Assembly: GCF_036090055.1 (NCBI RefSeq)
Contig: NZ_CP107970.1
Coordinates: 6,035,001-6,099,000 of the forward strand
DNA: 64,000 nucleotides
Direction: 5' to 3'
Source of the DNA: Nocardioides sp. NBC_00368
GTDB lineage: Bacteria; Actinomycetota; Actinomycetes; Propionibacteriales; Nocardioidaceae
Under the pieces are notes generated by a model. The model saw only the letters and a list, made by a program, of their open reading frames with translations, searched no databases and was not told the origin of the DNA. The translations under genes were made by a program, and so were the position numbers. How positions within the stretch are numbered: the first letter of the stretch is position 1; every line of letters begins with the position of its first letter. Positions 43,501-53,238 of this stretch are shown in pieces.

Positions 43501-43976
43501 GCATCACCCGTGAACCCACCTCCGTCGACCTGGAGATCACCGTCGACGTACCGGTCGAGCACGCCTTCAAGGTGTTCACCGAGGACTTCGACCGGATCAA
43601 GCCGCGCGATCACAACATGCTGCCTGTCGAGATCGCCGAGACGGTGCTCGAGCCGCAGGTCGGCGGCCGCGTCTACGACCGCGGCGTCGACGGCAGCACC
43701 TGTCAGTGGGCCCGCGTCCTCGTCGTCGAGCCGCCCCACCGGCTGGTGATCTCCTGGGACATCACCCCCGACTTCAACCTCGAGCCCGACCCGGCCCGGT
43801 GCAGCGAGGTCGAGTTCAGCTTCACCTCGGTGGGACCCGAGCAGACCCGCGTACGTCTCGAGCACCGGCACCTCGACCGGCACGGTGCCGGGTGGCAGGG
43901 CTGGCGGGACCGGGCTGCGGGCGACAGTGCCTGGGGGATCTACCTGGAGCGCTTCCGGGCCCTCGCCGAGGCCTGA
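43497..43976 (+). CDS. SRPBCC/AHSA1-like domain protein
   Basis: 159-residue single-domain protein with the hydrophobic ligand-binding fold (VDVPVEHAFKVFTEDFDRI...PHRLVISWDITP...VEFSFTS). Genes of this type regularly follow ArsR repressors. The ligand is unknown. Overlaps of four bases with the regulator and three with the next gene indicate a three-gene operon. Confidence 0.88.
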   Translation: MSITREPTSVDLEITVDVPVEHAFKVFTEDFDRIKPRDHNMLPVEIAETVLEPQVGGRVYDRGVDGSTCQWARVLVVEPPHRLVISWDITPDFNLEPDPARCSEVEFSFTSVGPEQTRVRLEHRHLDRHGAGWQGWRDRAAGDSAWGIYLERFRALAEA

Positions 43977-44605
43977 TGAAGGTCGACCGGACCGCGCTCG
44001 CGACCGCCGAGCGGCGCGACCTCGCCGACTTCCTCGAGACCCTGACGCCGGAGCAGTGGGACCACCCCTCGCTGTGCAGCGGGTGGACGGTCCGCGACGT
44101 CGTCGCGCACCTGATCAGCTACGAGGAGGTCGGGCTGGTCGGCTTCATCGGCCGGTTCGCGCGCCAGGGGTTCAGCTTCGGCACCATGAACCAGCGCCGG
44201 CTGGAGGAGTTCGGGGCCCGGACCTCCGGCGAGCTGGTCGCCTACGTGCGTGAGCACGCGAAGCCGTCGGGGCCGACGGCGGTGGCGGATGCCCGGATCG
44301 GGCTCACCGACGGCCTCATCCACCACCAGGACATCCGTCGCGCGCTCGGGAAGCCGCGCCGGGTCCCGGCCGAGCGGCTCGTTCCGGTTCTCGGCTTCGC
44401 GATGATCGCCCCGCCGCTGCCGGCGAAGCGGAACGGTCAGGGGCTTCGGCTCGTGGCCAGCGATCTCGACTGGTCCCACGGAAGCGGTGCGGAGGTCACC
44501 GGCCCGGGCGAGGCGCTGCTGATGGCGGTCTGCGGACGCTCCGATGCGCTCCCGGAGCTCGCCGGTCCGGGGCTCGCGACCCTGGCGAGCCGGGTGCAGG
44601 GCTAG
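43976..44605 (+). CDS. DinB-like/maleylpyruvate isomerase-family protein
   Basis: 209-residue protein of the mycothiol-dependent DinB superfamily (TIGR03083 type). It has the opening ERRDLADFLETLTPEQWDHPSLCSGWTVRDVVAHLI, where His and later His (LIHHQDIRRALG) are likely metal ligands. It is possibly a mycothiol S-transferase. It is the last gene of the ArsR operon. Its stop lies in a terminator hairpin. Confidence 0.87.
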   Translation: MKVDRTALATAERRDLADFLETLTPEQWDHPSLCSGWTVRDVVAHLISYEEVGLVGFIGRFARQGFSFGTMNQRRLEEFGARTSGELVAYVREHAKPSGPTAVADARIGLTDGLIHHQDIRRALGKPRRVPAERLVPVLGFAMIAPPLPAKRNGQGLRLVASDLDWSHGSGAEVTGPGEALLMAVCGRSDALPELAGPGLATLASRVQG

Positions 44606-44628
44606 GCCGTGTCTTTGGGAGACACGGC

Positions 44629-44632
<4 letters not shown>
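44602..44632. terminator. Bidirectional terminator containing both stop codons
   Basis: CTAGGCCGTGTCT (44602-44614) and AGACACGGCCTAG (44620-44632) form a perfect 13-bp stem with a 5-base loop. The TAG of the DinB-like gene and the stop of the convergent permease lie in opposite arms. Confidence 0.85.
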
Positions 44633-46008
<1,376 letters not shown>

Positions 46009-46073
46009 GGCGGTCACCCTAGCGACGCGGTGTGATCGAGGTCACCCCTCCGGGGGTATGAGAGTCTCCCGGT

Positions 46074-47006
46074 GTGAGCGATCCACTCGTCTGGCTGCCC
46101 TTCGACCCCACCGAGCTGGGCGAGGTGCCCCGCGGTCTCCGCTTCGAGCTCTTCGACCACACCCGATTCGCCGGCTCCCATGTGGAGGTACCGGACTCGG
46201 TCGGTGAGGTGGCCTTCTACCTGCCGCCCTACATGCTCGGGTCGCGGATCTTCGACGTGGTCAGCCAGATGAAGTCGCTCCAGGTCGTGCAGCTGCTCAC
46301 CGCGGGGGTCGACGCCGCCCGTGGCCACATCCCCGAGGGAGTGACCCTGTGCAACGGCCGAGGCATCCACGACACCTCGACCGCCGAGCTCGCCGTCACG
46401 CTGATCCTCTCGTCGCTGCGCGGCATCCCTGGTCACGTACGTCATCAGGACGAGCACGCCTGGCGGCCGGGGTGGTTTCCGTCGCTGGCGGACAAGCGGG
46501 TCCTGATCGTCGGCTACGGGGCGATCGGCCGCGCCATCGAGGCGCGGCTGCTCCCGTTCGAGACCGAGGTGGTCGGGGTCGCGCGCACCGCCCGGGACGG
46601 CGTCCACGGCTTCGACGAGCTCGGCGCGCTCGTGCCCGAGGCCGACGTGATCGTGCTGGTCACGCCGTTGACGGATGAGACCCGTGGCCTGGTCGACAGC
46701 GAGTTCCTGGGCCGGATGAAGGACGGCGCGCTGCTGGTCAACGTCGCCCGCGGTGGTGTGGTGGCGACCGACGACCTGGTCGCCGAGCTCGCCACCGAGC
46801 GGATCCATGCCGCCGTCGACGTCGCCGAGACCGAACCGCTCCCGGCCGACAGCCCGCTGTGGAGCTCGCCCAACCTGCTCATCACCCCGCACGTGGGCGG
46901 CGCCTCGAGCGCGATGTGGCCACGCGCCTACCGGGTCGTCCGCGAGCAGCTCGAGCGGTTCGCTGCCGGGGAGCCGTTGGCGAACGTGATGTCGGGGGAC
47001 TACTGA
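46074..47006 (+). CDS. D-2-hydroxyacid dehydrogenase
   Basis: 310-residue NAD-dependent D-isomer-specific 2-hydroxyacid dehydrogenase. The cofactor motif VGYGAIGRAIEARL lies near residue 145. Active-site residues are Arg in NVARGGVV, Glu in VAETEPL and His in TPHVGG. It could act on glyoxylate, phosphoglycerate-like or other oxo acids. It is divergent from the GntP gene. Confidence 0.9.
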   Translation: MSDPLVWLPFDPTELGEVPRGLRFELFDHTRFAGSHVEVPDSVGEVAFYLPPYMLGSRIFDVVSQMKSLQVVQLLTAGVDAARGHIPEGVTLCNGRGIHDTSTAELAVTLILSSLRGIPGHVRHQDEHAWRPGWFPSLADKRVLIVGYGAIGRAIEARLLPFETEVVGVARTARDGVHGFDELGALVPEADVIVLVTPLTDETRGLVDSEFLGRMKDGALLVNVARGGVVATDDLVAELATERIHAAVDVAETEPLPADSPLWSSPNLLITPHVGGASSAMWPRAYRVVREQLERFAAGEPLANVMSGDY

Positions 47007-47069
47007 GATAGTCCAGGGAGTTTCGGTCGGTTACTGACCGGTAGAGCGACGGAAACTCCCTGGACTATC
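47007..47069. repeat. 18-bp perfect palindrome with nested hairpin
   Basis: GATAGTCCAGGGAGTTTC (47007-47024) is exactly inverted at 47052-47069. The 27-base loop contains a second inverted repeat (CGGTC/GACCG). It begins at the stop of the upstream gene, whose direction is the same as the next gene, so it may terminate or insulate. Confidence 0.85.
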
Positions 47070-47077
47070 CCGCCGGA

Positions 47078-47083
47078 TAGGGT
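47078..47083 (+). promoter_or_regulatory. -10 element TAGGGT of a leaderless promoter
   Basis: TAGGGT lies seven bases before the ATG at 47091, with no ribosome site. Confidence 0.5.
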
Positions 47084-47090
47084 CGACAAC

Positions 47091-47897
47091 ATGCTTCGCG
47101 TGGCAGTCGTCCAGGAGACAGCGGTTCCAGGTGATCTGATCGCCAACGTCGAGACCGCGGCGGGCCGGGTCCGCGAGGCGGCCGCGAGGGGTGCTCGGCT
47201 GGTCGCGCTGCCGGAGACGTTCACCACCTCGTGGGACCTGGACGTCTTCGACGGTCCGCTGCCCACGCTCGACGACACCGGCTGGCTCGCTCCGGCCCAG
47301 GCCGCGGTGGACGAGACCGGCGCGGTGCTGGTGCTCAACTCGCCCCTCGCCCGGGCTGGAGACGGCCGAAGGGCGATCACCACCCTGGTCATCGCGCCGG
47401 GGGAGGAGCCGGTCGCGGCGTACGACAAGCAGCACCTCTACCCGCCCGAGCGCGAGCGCTTCGAGCCCGGCGAGCACGGCACGACGGTCGAGATCGACGG
47501 CGTCCGGGTCGCCCTGTCGGTCTGCTACGACGCCAACTTCCCCGAGCACGCCGCCGCGGCCGCCGCCGACGGCGCGATCCTCTACCTCAACACCGGCGCC
47601 TACTTCCCCGGCGGCGGTCACCGGCGCGACCTGCACTACGCCGCCCGGGCGCTGGACAACTCGATGTACGTCGCCTTCGCCGGCCTCGTCGGCGGGCCGC
47701 TCGACCTCATCGGCGGCTCGGCCGTCTACGACCCGCTCGGCCGGCCGATCGAGCGCCTCGACGACGCCACCCCGGGCATGGTCGTCGCCACGATCGACCC
47801 GGCGGAGGTGGCGCGGGTCCGCGACGACCAACGGATGTGGGCCGACCACCGGGCCGACCTCGGCCGGCGGCGTACCCTCTCCGTCGCCGCCCCGTAG
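47091..47897 (+). CDS. Carbon-nitrogen hydrolase (nitrilase superfamily)
   Basis: 268-residue amidohydrolase with the Glu-Lys-Cys triad: Glu in LVALPETF, Lys in YDKQHLY and Cys in LSVCYDANFPE. It resembles deaminated-glutathione or omega-amidase types; the substrate is not determined. The start follows the palindrome and a leaderless -10. Its TAG stop is part of the -10 of dnaG. Confidence 0.92.
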   Translation: MLRVAVVQETAVPGDLIANVETAAGRVREAAARGARLVALPETFTTSWDLDVFDGPLPTLDDTGWLAPAQAAVDETGAVLVLNSPLARAGDGRRAITTLVIAPGEEPVAAYDKQHLYPPERERFEPGEHGTTVEIDGVRVALSVCYDANFPEHAAAAAADGAILYLNTGAYFPGGGHRRDLHYAARALDNSMYVAFAGLVGGPLDLIGGSAVYDPLGRPIERLDDATPGMVVATIDPAEVARVRDDQRMWADHRADLGRRRTLSVAAP

Positions 47898-47900
47898 GAT
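47895..47900 (+). promoter_or_regulatory. -10 element TAGGAT of leaderless dnaG promoter
   Basis: TAGGAT lies seven bases before the dnaG GTG (47908) and includes the stop codon of the previous gene. Confidence 0.5.
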
Positions 47901-47907
47901 TCACCTC

Positions 47908-49794
47908 GTGGCGGGCCGCATCAAGGAGACGAGCATCCAGGAGGTGCGCGAGAAGGCGCGCTTGGACGACATCGTCTCCCAGTACGTCACGCTGCGCCGC
48001 GCGGGGCCGGGGACCTACAAGGGCCTGTGCCCGTTCCACGACGAGAAGTCGCCGTCGTTCAACGTCAACCCGAGCCGTGGGTTCTACAAGTGCTTCGGCT
48101 GCGGCGAGGGCGGCGACGTCATCGACTTCGTGATGAAGCTCGACGGGCTGAGCTTCTTCGAGGCGGTCGAGCGGCTCGGCGACAAGGTCGGCGTCCAGGT
48201 CCAGCGCGAGGAGGGCGACGAGGCGCCGGTGCGTCGGGGTCCCGGCCGCGGCAAGCTGGTCGAGGCCCACAAGGTGGCCGCCGAGTTCTACGCCGAGCAG
48301 CTGCTGACCCCGGATGCGGTGGTCGCGCGGCAGTTCCTCGCCGAGAAGGGGTTCGACCGCGACGCCGCGTCGCACTTCGGCGTCGGGTTCTCGCCGCGCG
48401 GGGGAGAGGACCTCTACCGGCACCTGCGTGCGCGCGGGTTCTCCGACGAGGAGGTCGTCACCGCCGGGCTGGTGGCGCAGGGGCGGTCGCACTACGACCG
48501 GTTCCGTGGCCGGCTGATGTGGCCGATCCGGGAGTCGGGCGGCGACGTCATCGGCTTCGGTGCGCGCAGGCTCTTCGACGACGACCGCATCGAGGCGAAA
48601 TACCTCAACACCTCCGAGACGCCGATCTACAAGAAGTCCCACGTCCTCTACGGCATCGACCTGGCCCGCAAGGAGATGGCCCGCACCCGCGAGGCGGTGA
48701 TCGTGGAGGGCTACACCGACGTGATGGCCTGCCACCTCGCCGGGATCACCACCGCGGTCGCCACCTGCGGCACCGCGTTCGGCGACGACCACGCCAAGGT
48801 GCTGCGCCGTTTCATCTCCGACGACCAGCAGCTGCGGGGCGCGGTCGTGTTCACCTTCGACGGAGACGCCGCCGGCCAGGCCGCGGCGCTGAAGGCGTTC
48901 AAGGGCGACGGCAACTTCACCTCGCAGACCTACGTCGCCGTCGAGCCCGACGGCCTCGACCCCAACGACCTGCGGATCAAGAAGGGCGACGAGGCGGTCC
49001 GCGAGCTCCTCGCGAACAGGGTCCCGCTCTACGAGTTCGTCCTCCGCAACGTCGCGTCCAAGTACGACCTCGACCGCGCCGACGGCCGCGTCGACGCCCT
49101 TCGCGAGGCGGCCCCGCTGGTCGCCTCGGTGCGCGACGAGTCCAAGAAGATGGGCTTCACCCGCGACCTGGCCCGCTTCCTCGGTGTGGACCCGGACGAG
49201 GCCGCCAGAGAGGTACGCCGCGCCGCCGGTCGCCCGGCGCCCCAGGCCGCTCCGCCGCGGCGTGAACCCGCCTCCGCCCCCACCGAGGCACCTGCGGCGC
49301 CGCGCCGCCCACCCATGCCGCACCCGCGCGAGCCCCGCTTCACGGTCGAGCGGGAGACCCTCAAGCTCTTCGTGCAGCACCCGGTCGCCCTCGGGCGCAC
49401 CACCAGCGAGATCACCCCCGAGGCCTTCACCCACCCGCTCTACCGGGCGCTGTGGGAGATCATCGCCGGCCTCGGTGGCCCCGGTGCCGGCACCGGTGAC
49501 GCCGGCTGGGCCCAGAAGCTCAGCGCCGCCGCCTCGGACCCGCTCGTCAACCGCATCCTCGCCGAGCTCGCCGTGGAGCCGATCCCGTCCGCGAAGGAGC
49601 CCGACTCGGCGTACGTCCTGCAATATGTCGTACGCCTCCTGGAGCTCCTCGACCAGCGCCGCATCGCCGACGTGAAGAGCCGTCTGCAGCGCTCCGACGC
49701 GGCCGCAGACCCCGAGGCCTACAACCGTCTTTTCGCCCAGCTCGCTGCTCTCGAGCAGCACCGTCGAGGCCTGCGCAACCTGGTCGCCGAATGA
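47908..49794 (+). CDS. dnaG: DNA primase
   Basis: 628-residue replicative primase. The CHC2 zinc finger is at the N-terminus (GLCPFHDEKSPSFNVNPSRGFYKCFGCG). The catalytic core has the toprim motifs VIVEGYTDVMACH and FTFDGDAAG (about 255-345). A Pro/Arg-rich linker (about 435-470) leads to the C-terminal helicase-binding domain. GTG 47908 encodes MAGRIKETSIQEVREKA, the standard actinobacterial start. dgt is about 5 kb upstream, as in Mycobacterium. Confidence 0.97.
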   Translation: MAGRIKETSIQEVREKARLDDIVSQYVTLRRAGPGTYKGLCPFHDEKSPSFNVNPSRGFYKCFGCGEGGDVIDFVMKLDGLSFFEAVERLGDKVGVQVQREEGDEAPVRRGPGRGKLVEAHKVAAEFYAEQLLTPDAVVARQFLAEKGFDRDAASHFGVGFSPRGGEDLYRHLRARGFSDEEVVTAGLVAQGRSHYDRFRGRLMWPIRESGGDVIGFGARRLFDDDRIEAKYLNTSETPIYKKSHVLYGIDLARKEMARTREAVIVEGYTDVMACHLAGITTAVATCGTAFGDDHAKVLRRFISDDQQLRGAVVFTFDGDAAGQAAALKAFKGDGNFTSQTYVAVEPDGLDPNDLRIKKGDEAVRELLANRVPLYEFVLRNVASKYDLDRADGRVDALREAAPLVASVRDESKKMGFTRDLARFLGVDPDEAAREVRRAAGRPAPQAAPPRREPASAPTEAPAAPRRPPMPHPREPRFTVERETLKLFVQHPVALGRTTSEITPEAFTHPLYRALWEIIAGLGGPGAGTGDAGWAQKLSAAASDPLVNRILAELAVEPIPSAKEPDSAYVLQYVVRLLELLDQRRIADVKSRLQRSDAAADPEAYNRLFAQLAALEQHRRGLRNLVAE

Positions 49795-49860
49795 GGGCCT
49801 CCCGATTTCCGATCGCCACTTCCGGGTTGCTAAGGTTTCACCCGCGCCGCAAGGTGCGAT

Positions 49861-49933
49861 TCCCCTGTAGCTCAATTGGCAGAGCATTCGGCTGTTAACC
49901 GGAGGGTTGTTGGTTCGAGTCCAACCGGGGGAG
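49861..49933 (+). tRNA. tRNA-Asn (GTT)
   Basis: A full cloverleaf is present. The 7-bp acceptor stem (TCCCCTG with CGGGGGA, one G-U pair) has discriminator G. The anticodon loop CTGTTAA has GTT at 49894-49896, and the T arm is GTTGG-TTCGAGT-CCAAC. No CCA is encoded here (GAG is followed by CAAC). The 3' 35 bases are repeated at 58414-58448, where CCA does follow; the island has swapped the tRNA end. Confidence 0.97.
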
Positions 49934-49934
49934 C
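49900..49934. repeat. attL (35-bp tRNA-Asn 3' core)
   Basis: The core begins CGGAGGGTTG and ends GGGGGAGC. It is identical to 58414-58448. It covers the variable loop, T arm and 3' acceptor of the tRNA. Confidence 0.92.
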
Positions 49935-49939
49935 AACAA

Positions 49940-49981
49940 AAGAGCCGCTGACCAGGCAAAATGCCAAAGTCAGCGGCTCTT
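49940..49981. terminator. Terminator after tRNA-Asn and integrase
   Basis: AAGAGCCGCTGAC (49940-49952) pairs perfectly with GTCAGCGGCTCTT (49969-49981), followed by TGTCATTT. It is island-derived and serves the convergent tRNA and integrase genes. Confidence 0.8.
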
Positions 49982-50014
49982 GTCATTTCGATCCGAGGCA
50001 CTTTCTCCCGGAAT

Positions 50015-51235
50015 TCACCCGGTTTTGGGGCTCGGAGTGGACTCCTTGAAGAACTTCTCAAGGGTCTCGGCGACCTTCGGTGCCTCCGTGTTGAGCCCGA
50101 CGTAGAACGTCTCTGTCGTGGCCTGGCTTGCGTGGCCGAGCTGCTCCTGGGCTGTGCGAAGGTCGTACTGCTCGGTGAGCAGTTTCGCCACGGCCTTGCG
50201 GAACGTCTTGAAGGTGACCCAGGCGTACTTGGTCCCCGCCACCGCGGAGACCCAGCGGCGCCGCATGTTGGAGTACGGGATCCAGGATCCGACGCGTGAC
50301 GGGAAGACCGCGTCGATGGGGTTCGGTCCGGTCTGGTTGACCTGGCGCTCCAGAAGCATGGCGACGAGCGACCCGGGGATCTCGACGGGGCGCTCCGACG
50401 ACTCGGACTTCGGATACTCCTGTCGGTAGACCCCGAGGCCCTTCTCCTGCTTGATGGTGCCCGTGACTTCGAGGTACGGGCGCGGTGCCAACAGGTTCAC
50501 GTCCGACCACCGAAGCGCGAGGAGCTCGCCGGGGCGAAGGCCGGTGACCACGAGCAGCATGACGAACAGGAACAGATCGTCCGTGGCCTTCGGACCGGGG
50601 CGGTCCTTCGTCTGCCACGCCGTGATGATCGCGCGGATCTCGGCCACCTGAGCCGCTGTCTCGATGCTCTTGACCTTCCGGCCGCCTGACCTCTTGGCGT
50701 TGACCTCGGCCACCGCGTCGACTGGGTTCGTTGCCAGCGCGTCGTGACGGATCGCTACGTCGAATAGTTGGTTCAGGTGCTTCCTGAGCGCCTTGTGGTC
50801 CAGGCCGGCGGCGATGTGTTCCTTGATGACTCGGTCCACCCGCGCAGTCTTCGCCTCGCGGATCAGCCATTCGCCCATGTACGGCTTGATGTAGAGCCGT
50901 GCCGACGATTCGTAGATCCGCATCGTGCTCGTCGAGAGGTTCCGGGTTCGGCACTCTTCGAGCCACTCGTCAACAAGAACCCGGATCCTCGTGTCAGGAG
51001 TGATGCCATCGGCCCCCACACCGGAGGCCGTCTCGAACCGAAGGCGAATGTCCTCAAGCAGCGCGTGGCGCGCGGCCTCCCGCGACGGCCCCGACGCAGA
51101 TACCTCGCGAAGGGCGCCGTCGAAGTCGCGAACGTTGCACCGTGCGCGGTACGGGTTGCTGCCACCTGCCTGGGCGGTCGGCCTATCAAACCGGATCTCG
51201 CCATGCTGGCCGATCGGGATACGGCGGCGGGCCAT
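50015..51235 (-). CDS. Tyrosine site-specific integrase
   Basis: 406-residue phage-type integrase. The N-terminal arm-binding and core-binding domains cover about 1-180 (SAM-like, TRNLSTSTMRIYESSARLYI). The catalytic domain has Arg in VTGLRPGELLALRWSDV, LGHAS, and Tyr in ATTETFYVG. Box II reads TFKTFRKA, with Lys where His is usual before the second Arg. ATG 51235 starts MARRRIP; the frame stays open upstream across the excisionase gene. It faces the tRNA attachment site, the expected arrangement. Confidence 0.95.
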   Translation of the reverse strand: MARRRIPIGQHGEIRFDRPTAQAGGSNPYRARCNVRDFDGALREVSASGPSREAARHALLEDIRLRFETASGVGADGITPDTRIRVLVDEWLEECRTRNLSTSTMRIYESSARLYIKPYMGEWLIREAKTARVDRVIKEHIAAGLDHKALRKHLNQLFDVAIRHDALATNPVDAVAEVNAKRSGGRKVKSIETAAQVAEIRAIITAWQTKDRPGPKATDDLFLFVMLLVVTGLRPGELLALRWSDVNLLAPRPYLEVTGTIKQEKGLGVYRQEYPKSESSERPVEIPGSLVAMLLERQVNQTGPNPIDAVFPSRVGSWIPYSNMRRRWVSAVAGTKYAWVTFKTFRKAVAKLLTEQYDLRTAQEQLGHASQATTETFYVGLNTEAPKVAETLEKFFKESTPSPKTG

Positions 51236-51269
51236 CAGTCGGTCACCTTTCGTTGGTTCTGGATCGCGG

Positions 51270-51458
51270 TCACGCGGACTCTCGCGTGTCGAGCTGAGAT
51301 GCGAGCCACGCTTCAACCTCGCTGCGCTGGTAGCGAAGGTCGTTGCCGACCTTGATTGCTCGCGGGCCGAGACCGCGCGTGCGCCACTGGTAGAGAGTCC
51401 CTCGCGGCTTGCCAAGCCATAGGGCGAGGTCGTCGATCGTCAAGAGCGGCTCGAACAT
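51270..51458 (-). CDS. Excisionase (HTH_17/AlpA-like)
   Basis: 62-residue DNA-binding protein. The winged-helix pattern LLTIDDLALWLGKPRGTLYQWRTRGLGPRAIKVGNDLRYQRSEVEAWLAS is typical of excisionase-type regulators beside actinobacterial integrases. It lies 34 bases upstream of the integrase on the same strand and would direct excision. ATG 51458 removes an upstream read-through that runs into the IS. Confidence 0.9.
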   Translation of the reverse strand: MFEPLLTIDDLALWLGKPRGTLYQWRTRGLGPRAIKVGNDLRYQRSEVEAWLASQLDTRESA

Positions 51459-51585
51459 TGGTGCTCCGGTGCGGTCGATTGGCACCGACGACCGTGGGCT
51501 GGACGGTGCGGGCGAGGGGACTGCTGCAGGGGTAGGTGACATCTGATCTGTGGTGCTGAGAGGTGCTGCTGGAAGGATGTGTGCT

Positions 51586-51897
51586 GTGCCGAAGCCGTAC
51601 CCCAAGGAGTTTCGTGACGATGTTGTTCGTGTCGCGAGGAACCGTGAGCCTGGTCAGCAGTTGAAGCAGATCGCTGCTGACTTCGGGATCAGCGAGTCGT
51701 GTCTGACCAACTGGCTGCGGCAGGCTGATGTTGAGGACGGGGTGAAGCCGGGGACCACGGCGGCTGAGAACGCTGAGTTGCGGGAAGCGAAGCGCCGGAT
51801 TCGGTTGCTCGAGCAGGAGAACGAGGTGCTGCGGCGGGCCGCGGCGTATCTGTCGCAGGCGAACCTGCCGGGAAATGATGTACCCGCTCGTTCGTGA
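51586..51897 (+). CDS. IS3-family transposase OrfA
   Basis: 103-residue helix-turn-helix protein (YPKEFRDDVVRVARNREPGQQLKQIAADFGISESCLTNWLRQADV) with a C-terminal leucine-zipper-like coil (ENAELREAKRRIRLLEQENEVLRRAAAYL). GTG 51586 has GGAAGG nine bases upstream. It overlaps orfB by 23 bases. orfB lies in the +1 frame relative to orfA, not the usual -1, so separate translation of orfB is plausible. Confidence 0.9.
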   Translation: MPKPYPKEFRDDVVRVARNREPGQQLKQIAADFGISESCLTNWLRQADVEDGVKPGTTAAENAELREAKRRIRLLEQENEVLRRAAAYLSQANLPGNDVPARS

Positions 51898-52789
51898 ACT
51901 GGCCGCCGAGGGGATCCCTGTGGCGGTGACGTGTCGGGTCCTCAAGATCGCTCGCCAGCCCTACTACCGGTGGCTTCGAGGACCCCTCACGCCCGCCATG
52001 CTGGAAGAGGCCTACCGAGCCAACGCGCTCTTCGATGCCCATCGCGACGACCCCGAGTTCGGTTACCGGCTCCTGGTCGAGGAAGCCGGTGCCGCCGGGC
52101 AGCAGATGGCTGAGCGGACCGCGTGGCGGATCTGCTCGGTCAACGGCTGGTGGAGCGTGTTCGCCAAGCCCAAGCGCGCGGAGTCGAAGAAGGCCGGACC
52201 ACCGGTCCACGACGACTTGGTCGCGTTCGTCGACGAGCACGGTGTGACCCGGCACCGGTTCGACGCGGGCACTCCGAACGAGTTGTGGTTGACCGACATC
52301 ACCGAGCATCCCACCGGTGAGGGCAAGCTCTACCTGTGCGCGGTCAAGGACGTCTACGCGAACCGGATCGTGGGCTACTCCATCAGCGGCCGGATGAAGT
52401 CCACACTCGCGGTCAACGCACTCGAGAATGCGGTCCGGATGCGCCAGGCAGCAGGTGAGGACGTGGCCGGTTGCATCGTTCATTCCGATAGGGGAAGCCA
52501 GTTCCGCAGCCGGAAGTTCGTCCGCGCGATCAACCGCCACGGGCTGGTCGGATCGATGGGTCGCGTCGGCGCGTGTGGCGACAACGCGGCCATGGAGTCG
52601 TTCTTCAGCCTGCTCCAGAAGAACGTCCTCGACCGCCGGGCGTGGGAGACCCGCGAGGACCTCCGCATCGCGATCGTGACCTGGATCGAGAAGACCTACC
52701 ACCGTCGACGACGTCAAGCGGCCCTGGGACGTTTAACGCCCATCGAGTACGAGACAATCAAGACCGCACCAGCCGCTCAGGCTGCGTGA
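51875..52789 (+). CDS. IS3-family transposase OrfB (DDE integrase core)
   Basis: 304-residue rve-type transposase. The HTH_21-like N-terminus is followed by the DDE catalytic core: Asp in LWLTDITEH, Asp in VHSDRGSQF and Glu in NAAMESFFSLLQKN. Length and motifs appear intact, so it may be active. Confidence 0.93.
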   Translation: MMYPLVRELAAEGIPVAVTCRVLKIARQPYYRWLRGPLTPAMLEEAYRANALFDAHRDDPEFGYRLLVEEAGAAGQQMAERTAWRICSVNGWWSVFAKPKRAESKKAGPPVHDDLVAFVDEHGVTRHRFDAGTPNELWLTDITEHPTGEGKLYLCAVKDVYANRIVGYSISGRMKSTLAVNALENAVRMRQAAGEDVAGCIVHSDRGSQFRSRKFVRAINRHGLVGSMGRVGACGDNAAMESFFSLLQKNVLDRRAWETREDLRIAIVTWIEKTYHRRRRQAALGRLTPIEYETIKTAPAAQAA

Positions 52790-52823
52790 CCCAACCTGTC
52801 ACCCGATCCTGCAGCAGTCCCGT

Positions 52824-53198
52824 CTGCCGGATTACTCGGTCGCAGGGATCAGCAAGCTGAGGAACTCGCCCGATGGATTCTGGGTCGCCAGCACGCGACC
52901 GGAGGCCGGAGGCATGGCCGTTACGGGGACCCTTGGCCTTAACGGCGACGGCCCGGCCGAGCAGGTCCGCGCGGTTGCTCTCCTCAGCGATGGCGCGGCT
53001 ACCCTCGTGGAGCGCCACGGCGGCGAATGGGCCGAGACGATGCGCCTCCTCAAGCAAGGACCTCGGGTCCTGATCGGACACGTTCGCTCTGCCGACGAGG
53101 TGAGCACCGGGAAGTTTCGCGGGAAGCGTCACGACGACGCGACAGCCGTTCTGTGCACGTTCCCGCCTAACGCTCACCGCGCCAACGAGACCGACTAG
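52824..53198 (+). pseudogene. 5'-truncated reading frame next to the IS3 element
   Basis: An open frame of at least 125 codons starts at the IS right end (LPDYSVAGISKLRNSPDGFWVASTRPEAGG...) and ends at 53198. It has an internal ATG at 52914 but looks like the C-terminal part of a larger protein: the frame has no start before the IS boundary, and the text reads as coding. The product is unknown. The left part was probably lost when the IS inserted or deleted. Confidence 0.55.
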
Positions 53199-53238
53199 CC
53201 CCCAGTCTCGGCTGCCTCGAAATGTGATGCAGAAATCG

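Larger units (their letters stand above)
51517..52821 (+). mobile_element. IS3-family insertion sequence
   Basis: About 1305 bp bounded by imperfect inverted repeats of about 25 bp. The outer 14 bases, GGGACTGCTGCAGG, are perfect at 51517-51530 and inverted at 52808-52821, and GGTGACA matches further in. The two reading frames are orfA and orfB. No target duplication is seen at the ends (GAG versus GTC), so one flank may have been rearranged. Confidence 0.85.

Noticed and set aside
51517..52821. -1 frameshift fusion of IS3 OrfA and OrfB
   Set aside because: orfB lies in the +1 frame, not the -1 frame, and no convincing slippery run with hairpin is seen; I list the two as separate genes.
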